From Paracoccus litorisediminis (lineage in GTDB: Bacteria > Pseudomonadota > Alphaproteobacteria > Rhodobacterales > Rhodobacteraceae), in assembly GCF_009711205.1 (NCBI RefSeq), contig NZ_WMIG01000008.1, positions 62,001-126,000 of the forward strand: a DNA stretch of 64,000 nucleotides, in the 5' to 3' direction. This document shows, piece by piece, positions 59,404 through 64,000 of this stretch; position 1 is the first letter of the stretch, and every line of letters begins with the position of its first letter. Below the pieces are notes generated by a model. That model had not been told where the DNA came from and made no database searches. It saw only the letters and a list, made by a program, of their open reading frames with translations. A program made the position numbers and the translations under genes.

Positions 59404-60950
59404 GGCAGGGTGCGCGGGTGGCCGGGGGGATGCTGGGCGTCGCCATCCTGCTGATCGGCTGGCAGATGCTGGCGCAGGCGCTGTATCAAGGGCGGCTGAT
59501 CGCTGGCCCGGTCGGGATTGTCGAATGGCTGGGTCGCGATCCGGGGCTTGCCTTGCGGGCACTGGCGCGGACCTTGGGCAATGCGGCTGCGGGTTTTGCG
59601 CTAGGCAATCTGGCCGCAATCCTGCTGGCCGGGATCGCCTTTCTTTGGCCGCGTCTGCAGGATCTGGTTACGGGCCTTGCGCTGGTGGCCTTCTGTCTGC
59701 CGCTGATCGCCACAGGCCCGATCCTGCGCGTGCTGATGGGTCCGGGTGAGGGGCCGCAGATCGTCCTTGCCGCGTTGGCGGTCCAATATACCACGCTGAT
59801 CCCGCTGCTGACCGGGCTGCGCGCCGTCCCGGCGGCGTGGTTGGACCTGATCCACAGCTATGGCCGTGGCCGCTGGGTCGAGTTGGCCCATATCCGGGCA
59901 CGCGCCGCGCTGCCCTATCTGTTCGCGGGGCTGCAGATCGGGGCTCCGGCAGCGGTTCTGGGCGCGATGGTGGGTGAGTTCACCGGGGCCGAGCGTGGTC
60001 TGGGCGTACTGACCATCCGCTACATGCGCGATCTGGACGTGCCGGCGCTGTGGGGTGTGGCGCTTCTTGCGGCTGGCGCCTCGCTGGCGGCCTATTGGGC
60101 CATCGGAGGGCTGGCGCGGCTGGTTCTGGATACGCGTCCGCCGGTCCTGCTGGCCCCGCCAATGCGGCAGCTCAGGACGGGCAGGGTGGTCGGAGGCCTG
60201 ACGCTGGCCCTTGCGGTATTGCTGCTCTGGTGGGGTGGTCTCTGGCTGACGGGGTTGAACCCGTTCCTTGCCAAGGGGCCGTGGGATGTGCTGGCCGCTC
60301 TGGTCTGGGCACCCGACGCCACGCAGATGCGTGCGGCGCTGTTCGGGGCACTGCGCGAAAGCGCCGGGCTGGCCGTGCCCGGCTATCTGGCCGGTCTTGC
60401 GGCAGGGGCGGGGCTGGCGATCCTGCTGACATTGCTGCCGGGGGCGGGGCCGCTGGTCATGCCTGTTGCGGTGGCTTTGCGCGCCATCCCGATCGTGACC
60501 ACCGGGCCGCTGATCGTGCTGTTTCTGGGGCGAGGGGCGCTTGGGACGATCACTTTGGTTGCGGTGATGGTGTTTTTCCCGACGCTGGTCGCCTGCCTGC
60601 ACGGGTTGCGTCAGGCGCCGGGCCATATCCTTGACCTGTTGCGGGTCCATGCAGCCGGGCCGCTGTCGCAGATGATCCATGTCCGCATCCCCGCGATGCT
60701 GCCCGCGCTGTTTGCCGCCGCAAGGATTAGCGTACCCACAGCGATCCTTGCCGTGACGGTGGTCGAGTGGCTGGCCACCGGGCGCGGTCTGGGCAGCCTG
60801 ATGGCGTTGGCGGCCTCGACCTCGGACTTCAGGATGCTGTGGTCGGCAGTCGCGCTGATCACCCTGCTTGCGGTCCTTTGCCATGCGGTAGTGGCGGGGC
60901 TGGAACGGCGGGTGCTGGCCCGCTACGCACCCGAGCAGTTGCGCCAATGA
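59400..60950 (+). CDS. ABC transporter permease with two fused permease modules
   Basis: 516 residues, about twelve membrane segments in two halves. Each half is a full BPD_transp_1 module: residues about 1-250 (ATPase-contact loop near SYGRGRWVELAHIRARAALP) and about 265-516 (loop near RVHAAGPLSQMIHVRIPAMLPALF). Importers of this type normally have two copies of a single 250-residue permease. The fusion thus supplies both halves in one chain. Start at 59400 overlaps the ATPase stop by 4 bp. Confidence 0.9.
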   Translation: MRQGARVAGGMLGVAILLIGWQMLAQALYQGRLIAGPVGIVEWLGRDPGLALRALARTLGNAAAGFALGNLAAILLAGIAFLWPRLQDLVTGLALVAFCLPLIATGPILRVLMGPGEGPQIVLAALAVQYTTLIPLLTGLRAVPAAWLDLIHSYGRGRWVELAHIRARAALPYLFAGLQIGAPAAVLGAMVGEFTGAERGLGVLTIRYMRDLDVPALWGVALLAAGASLAAYWAIGGLARLVLDTRPPVLLAPPMRQLRTGRVVGGLTLALAVLLLWWGGLWLTGLNPFLAKGPWDVLAALVWAPDATQMRAALFGALRESAGLAVPGYLAGLAAGAGLAILLTLLPGAGPLVMPVAVALRAIPIVTTGPLIVLFLGRGALGTITLVAVMVFFPTLVACLHGLRQAPGHILDLLRVHAAGPLSQMIHVRIPAMLPALFAAARISVPTAILAVTVVEWLATGRGLGSLMALAASTSDFRMLWSAVALITLLAVLCHAVVAGLERRVLARYAPEQLRQ

Positions 60951-61996
60951 CCCCGCGCCCCGCCGCCTTCGCCATTCCCGGCGACATCGCCACGCTGACC
61001 GGCGGCTATATCTATGAGCGGCGTCTGCTGGAGGGTCTGCGAGGCCTTGGCCATAACATGCAGCACCTGATCCTGCCCGCCAGCTTTCCCGACCCCACGT
61101 CTGATGAAATGGGACAGGCGGTCGCGGCGCTTGAGGCCGTCGATCCTGCCCGGCCGCTGATCCTTGACGGGCTGGTCTTTGGCGCGATCCGGACCGAGGG
61201 GCTGGCCCGCGTTCGCGCCCCGATCATCGCGATGATCCATCACCCTCTGGCGCTGGAAAGCGGCCTGTCCGCGCCCCGACGTGCGTATCTGTTTCAGACC
61301 GAGTGGGACAATCTGCGCCTTGCCCGTCATGTGCTTGTTCCCAGCCCGCATACGAAGGCCATCCTGACCGGACGCTATGACGTGCCCGACGACCGGATCA
61401 CCATCGCGACTCCGGGTGTTGATCCGCCCGGTCCTGCCCGCGAAAGGGCTGCACCGCCGCTGATCCTCTCGGTCGGTATCCTGCATCCGCGCAAGGGCCA
61501 TGACATCCTGATTGATGCCCTTGCCCAGCTTGCGGATCTGGACTGGCAGGCGGTGATCGTCGGCAATCCTTGGGACGCGACGCATGCGGCGGCGCTGGCC
61601 GGGCAGATTGACCGATCACCGGTCGGGGCGCGGGTCCGGCTGGCCGGACGCGTCCCGACCTGCGAACTCGAACGGCTTTATGCGCAGGCCAGCATCTTTG
61701 CACTGGCCACCCGCTATGAGGGTTATGGCATCGTCTTCGGCGAGGCGCTGGTGCGGGGGCTGCCCATTGTCAGCTGCCGGGTCGGCGCCGTTCCCGACAC
61801 CGTGCCACCGGGCGCGGGACTGCTGGTCCCACCCGAGGATGCCGGGGCCTTCGCCGACGGTTTGCGCAAGCTGCTGATCGATCCCACGATGCGCGAAGGC
61901 ATGGCCTTGGCCGCGCTGGCCGCTGGCCGCCACCTGCCCGATTGGACCGGCACAGCGCTGATTGCCAGTCGTGTCATCGACGGGTTGCAAGGTTAA
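60947..61996 (+). CDS. Glycosyltransferase family 4 protein
   Basis: 349 residues, GT-B fold. The donor-binding C-terminal half has SVGILHPRKGHDILIDAL near residue 174, VIVGNPWD, RVRLAGRVPTCELERLYAQASIF near 230 and FALATRYEGYGIVFGEALVRGLPIV near 248 with the conserved Glu pair. It should add a sugar to a lipid or glycan on the cytoplasmic side. The start at 60947 overlaps the permease stop by 4 bp, so it is the last gene of the six-gene operon. Its end overlaps the convergent MFS gene by 4 bp. Confidence 0.9.
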   Translation: MTPRPAAFAIPGDIATLTGGYIYERRLLEGLRGLGHNMQHLILPASFPDPTSDEMGQAVAALEAVDPARPLILDGLVFGAIRTEGLARVRAPIIAMIHHPLALESGLSAPRRAYLFQTEWDNLRLARHVLVPSPHTKAILTGRYDVPDDRITIATPGVDPPGPARERAAPPLILSVGILHPRKGHDILIDALAQLADLDWQAVIVGNPWDATHAAALAGQIDRSPVGARVRLAGRVPTCELERLYAQASIFALATRYEGYGIVFGEALVRGLPIVSCRVGAVPDTVPPGAGLLVPPEDAGAFADGLRKLLIDPTMREGMALAALAAGRHLPDWTGTALIASRVIDGLQG

Positions 61997-63522
61997 GCGG
62001 GTTTGGCCTCGGCCGCAGCAGGGGGCGGGGTTTGCGGCTGCAGCAGCACCGGGCGCAGCAACGCCGCCGCCAGACAGCCTGTCGCGGCAAAGATCACCGC
62101 GGCCAGATAAACCCAATCGAAGGCCCCGCGATAAGCGGCAGCCACCGATTCCTGCGCGGCGGCGGGTAGGGCGGCCATCCGGTCGGGCGTCATCTGGGCA
62201 ATCGGCCCGGCCCCTTCGATCACCGCATGCATTAGCCGGTCGGTCAGAATCGCGCCATAGACCGAGATCGCCAGTGCCGCACCGCCCATGCGTGCCAGCG
62301 TCACCGCTCCGGTCGCCGCGCCGATATCGCGTGCAGGGGCGGCGATCTGCGCGCCAATCACCGGGCTTTGCTGGCCAAGGCCGATGGCGACGCCCATCGC
62401 CAACAGCAGCCCGCCGACCGCCCAGAAGGGCGCATGCAGCGGAAGCAGCGCCAGCCCCGAGAGGCACAGCACCGCCAGCGACTGGCCCATGACCAGCCAT
62501 GGCTTGTAACGCCCCGTGCGAGAGATCAGCCGCCCTGCCGTTAGCGACCCCATGGTGATGCCGCCGGTGATCGCGATGAAGAACAGCCCGGCATGGGCTG
62601 GTGACAGCCCCGTGGTCATCTGCAGGAACAGCGCGTGGTAATTGACCATGCCGATACCGATGCCGCCGCTGACGACCGCCACGATCAGCAGCAGTGAAAA
62701 GTTGCGGTCCTTGAACAGGGTCAGGGGGATGATCGGCTCGGGCGCGCGGCGCTCGATCAGGGTCCACAGGGCCAACGCGGCGACTGCGATCACCGGCAAG
62801 GCCAGCGCCGGAGCAGACCAAGCCGAGCCGAACAGCGACTGGCTGTCCGCCCACAGCACCACACATGCCACCGCGATGGCCAGCGTAATCGCGCCCAGAT
62901 AATCCACCTTGGGTTGCCGCTCGGGGCGGCGATAGGGCAGCAGAAGCATCAGGGCGACCAGTGCCACCAGCCCGATCGGCAGGTTAATCAGAAAGATCGA
63001 GCGCCAGCCCAGATATTGGCTCATCGTGCCGCCCAGCGTCGGTCCGATCGACCCCGAGGCCATCAGCACAAGGCTGGAAAAGCTTTGGTAGCGGGCGCGT
63101 TCGCGCGGCTCGAACAGATCGGCATTGATCGAGAATATCGTGACCATGATCCCACCCGCCCCTAGACCCTGAAAGGCCCGCGCCGCGATCAGGCTGTCCA
63201 TCGACCATGCCAACCCACACAGGACCGAGCCCAGCGTGAACAGCGCCACCGCAAAGATCATCACGTATTTGCGCCCGAACAGGTCGCCCAGCTTGCCATA
63301 GACCGGCATGATCGCGCTTTGCGCCAGCAGATAGGCCGAGCCGATCCAGCCGAAACGCTCTATCGCGCCGAATTCACCGATGATGGTGGGCAGGGCGGTC
63401 GAGACGACCTGATTGTCCAGCGTCGCCATGAACATGGCCAGCATCAGGAAACAGAAGATCACCTTGCGGCGACGATGGGTCAGGCCGGACGGGCCGGCGA
63501 AAGGCGGCAATTCTTGGGACAT
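61993..63522 (-). CDS. MFS drug exporter, DHA2 (14-segment) family
   Basis: 509 residues, about fourteen membrane segments. MFMATLDNQVVSTALPTI and the motif GKLGDLFGRKYVM are typical of EmrB/QacA-type proton-driven exporters; RAFQGLGAGGIM and SGSIGPTLGG are further family motifs. It is divergent from a MarR-type regulator with an operator-like region between, the usual layout of a MarR-controlled efflux gene. Confidence 0.92.
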   Translation of the reverse strand: MSQELPPFAGPSGLTHRRRKVIFCFLMLAMFMATLDNQVVSTALPTIIGEFGAIERFGWIGSAYLLAQSAIMPVYGKLGDLFGRKYVMIFAVALFTLGSVLCGLAWSMDSLIAARAFQGLGAGGIMVTIFSINADLFEPRERARYQSFSSLVLMASGSIGPTLGGTMSQYLGWRSIFLINLPIGLVALVALMLLLPYRRPERQPKVDYLGAITLAIAVACVVLWADSQSLFGSAWSAPALALPVIAVAALALWTLIERRAPEPIIPLTLFKDRNFSLLLIVAVVSGGIGIGMVNYHALFLQMTTGLSPAHAGLFFIAITGGITMGSLTAGRLISRTGRYKPWLVMGQSLAVLCLSGLALLPLHAPFWAVGGLLLAMGVAIGLGQQSPVIGAQIAAPARDIGAATGAVTLARMGGAALAISVYGAILTDRLMHAVIEGAGPIAQMTPDRMAALPAAAQESVAAAYRGAFDWVYLAAVIFAATGCLAAALLRPVLLQPQTPPPAAAEAKPA

Positions 63523-63576
63523 CGGTGGGGGAACCCGTTATCAGCAGGGTGATTGCAGGACGGCATCTTTCGCCAT

Positions 63577-63615
63577 ATATGTGCTAATGGCATATATATG
63601 TCAATCGCACACATA
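63577..63615. promoter_or_regulatory. Operator-like inverted repeats between the MFS and MarR genes
   Basis: ATATGTGC (63577-63584) faces GCATATAT (63590-63597) with one mismatch, and TATGT (63597-63601) faces ACATA (63611-63615). The AT-rich repeats stand out in this GC-rich DNA and are where a MarR dimer would be expected to bind to control both genes. Confidence 0.55.
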
Positions 63616-63630
63616 AGGGGAATTACAGCA

Positions 63631-64000
63631 ATGGCCGGTTCAGACAGGCAAGCCGGGATCGATCGGATCTCGTCGGCGATGGGGCGCTTTCGGGTGCTGA
63701 TCGGGCGACGGGTGATCAGCCGGATGGCGCTGTCGAATGTCGCCCCAGCGCTGGATCTGTCGGACCTTGACGTGTTGGTTCTGGTTCCTGCGGCTGAGGC
63801 GGGCGAGGGCGTATCGGTTGGCGACATCGCCCGGCAATTGCGTATCGATCCCTCGCGCGCCAGCCGTCTGGTGGCGGGGCTGGTCGAACAGGGCTTCCTG
63901 ATCCGGGCCGTCGCGCAAAGCGATGCCCGCCGCGCCGTCCTGCTGCGCAGCGCTACGGGCGACCGCATCTTTGCCGAGATCCGCCGCGTCAAGAACGAGT
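63631..64000 (+). CDS. MarR family regulator, 3-prime end missing
   Basis: The first 123 codons are visible from the ATG at 63631 (MAGSDRQAGIDRI), behind AAGGGG; the window ends before the stop. The winged HTH is seen around VGDIARQLRIDPSRASRLVAGLVEQGFLIRAV (residues about 70-100), followed by the wing with Asp-Ala-Arg-Arg (QSDARRAVLL), both typical of MarR. It most likely represses the divergent exporter gene and is released by a small aromatic or lipophilic ligand. Confidence 0.88.
   Translation, partial: MAGSDRQAGIDRISSAMGRFRVLIGRRVISRMALSNVAPALDLSDLDVLVLVPAAEAGEGVSVGDIARQLRIDPSRASRLVAGLVEQGFLIRAVAQSDARRAVLLRSATGDRIFAEIRRVKNE

Noticed and set aside
1-64000. tRNA, rRNA, insertion sequences, prophage or integrase genes
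   Set aside because: I saw no transposase or integrase domains, no cloverleaf-like sequence with flanking motifs and no rRNA-like stretch. Short ncRNA cannot be excluded by eye.

Overview
The window is GC-rich, densely coding DNA from an alphaproteobacterium of the Rhodobacteraceae, most likely a Paracoccus or a close relative. The main pointers are a narK-type gene encoding a fused NarK1-NarK2 transporter upstream of narGHJI, with a divergent cysteine-free Crp/Fnr regulator (NarR arrangement), an adjacent NnrS protein, and Rhodobacterales-style sugar ABC operons. I see no rRNA, tRNA, CRISPR array, insertion sequence or prophage. No gene-free stretch exceeds about 300 bases.

Region 1 (1-14537) is a divergent amino-sugar locus. 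The minus-strand operon encodes a CutC-like protein, a Gfo/Idh/MocA oxidoreductase and a sugar ABC importer (two permeases, binding protein, ATPase cut by the window edge). The plus-strand operon begins with an unusual regulator that joins an RpiR-type helix-turn-helix to a DeoR-type sensor. It continues with AgaS (galactosamine-6-phosphate isomerase/deaminase), a ROK kinase, an AgaZ/GatZ-type tagatose-bisphosphate aldolase subunit, an N-acetylhexosamine-6-phosphate deacetylase, a cytoplasmic GH20 hexosaminidase and an M81 (MlrC-like) metallopeptidase. Together they suggest import of a hexosamine-containing oligosaccharide, cleavage inside the cell, phosphorylation, deacetylation, deamination and entry into the tagatose branch.

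Region 2 (14538-21278) is a YtfQRT-YjfF galactofuranose-type ABC importer with its own FadR-type regulator, then a lytic transglycosylase lipoprotein. Region 3 (21426-27320) holds capsule-type surface polysaccharide genes: a glycosyltransferase/pyruvyltransferase fusion, KpsE-, KpsT- and KpsM-like export proteins and a GT25-like transferase.

Region 4 (27289-35516) is the most unusual. A class III cyclase/TPR protein and a cupin lie on the minus strand. Divergent from them are a GNAT acetyltransferase, a YcaO protein, a TfuA protein and then a 224-residue protein that ends in fifteen tandem GMSxx pentapeptides. YcaO and TfuA together are the enzymes of peptide-backbone thioamidation, so the repeat protein is a candidate substrate of a new modified-peptide system. 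A protein of unknown function and a Crp-type regulator follow.

Region 5 (35571-42943) carries sulfate activation (cysNC, cysD), a LuxR-type regulator behind a perfect 14-bp palindrome, an exported pair (hydratase-like protein and hydrolase lipoprotein) and nnrS. Region 6 (42957-54641) is the respiratory nitrate reductase operon narK-GHJI with a PPIase and a DUF2478-like gene, two FNR-type boxes and narR.

Region 7 (54638-64000) has a cytochrome b561, then an operon joining a CDP-alcohol phosphatidyltransferase, an LtaS-like sulfatase-fold membrane protein, a THI5/NMT1-type ABC importer with a fused double permease, and a GT4 glycosyltransferase. It ends with an MFS drug exporter divergent from a MarR regulator cut by the window end.
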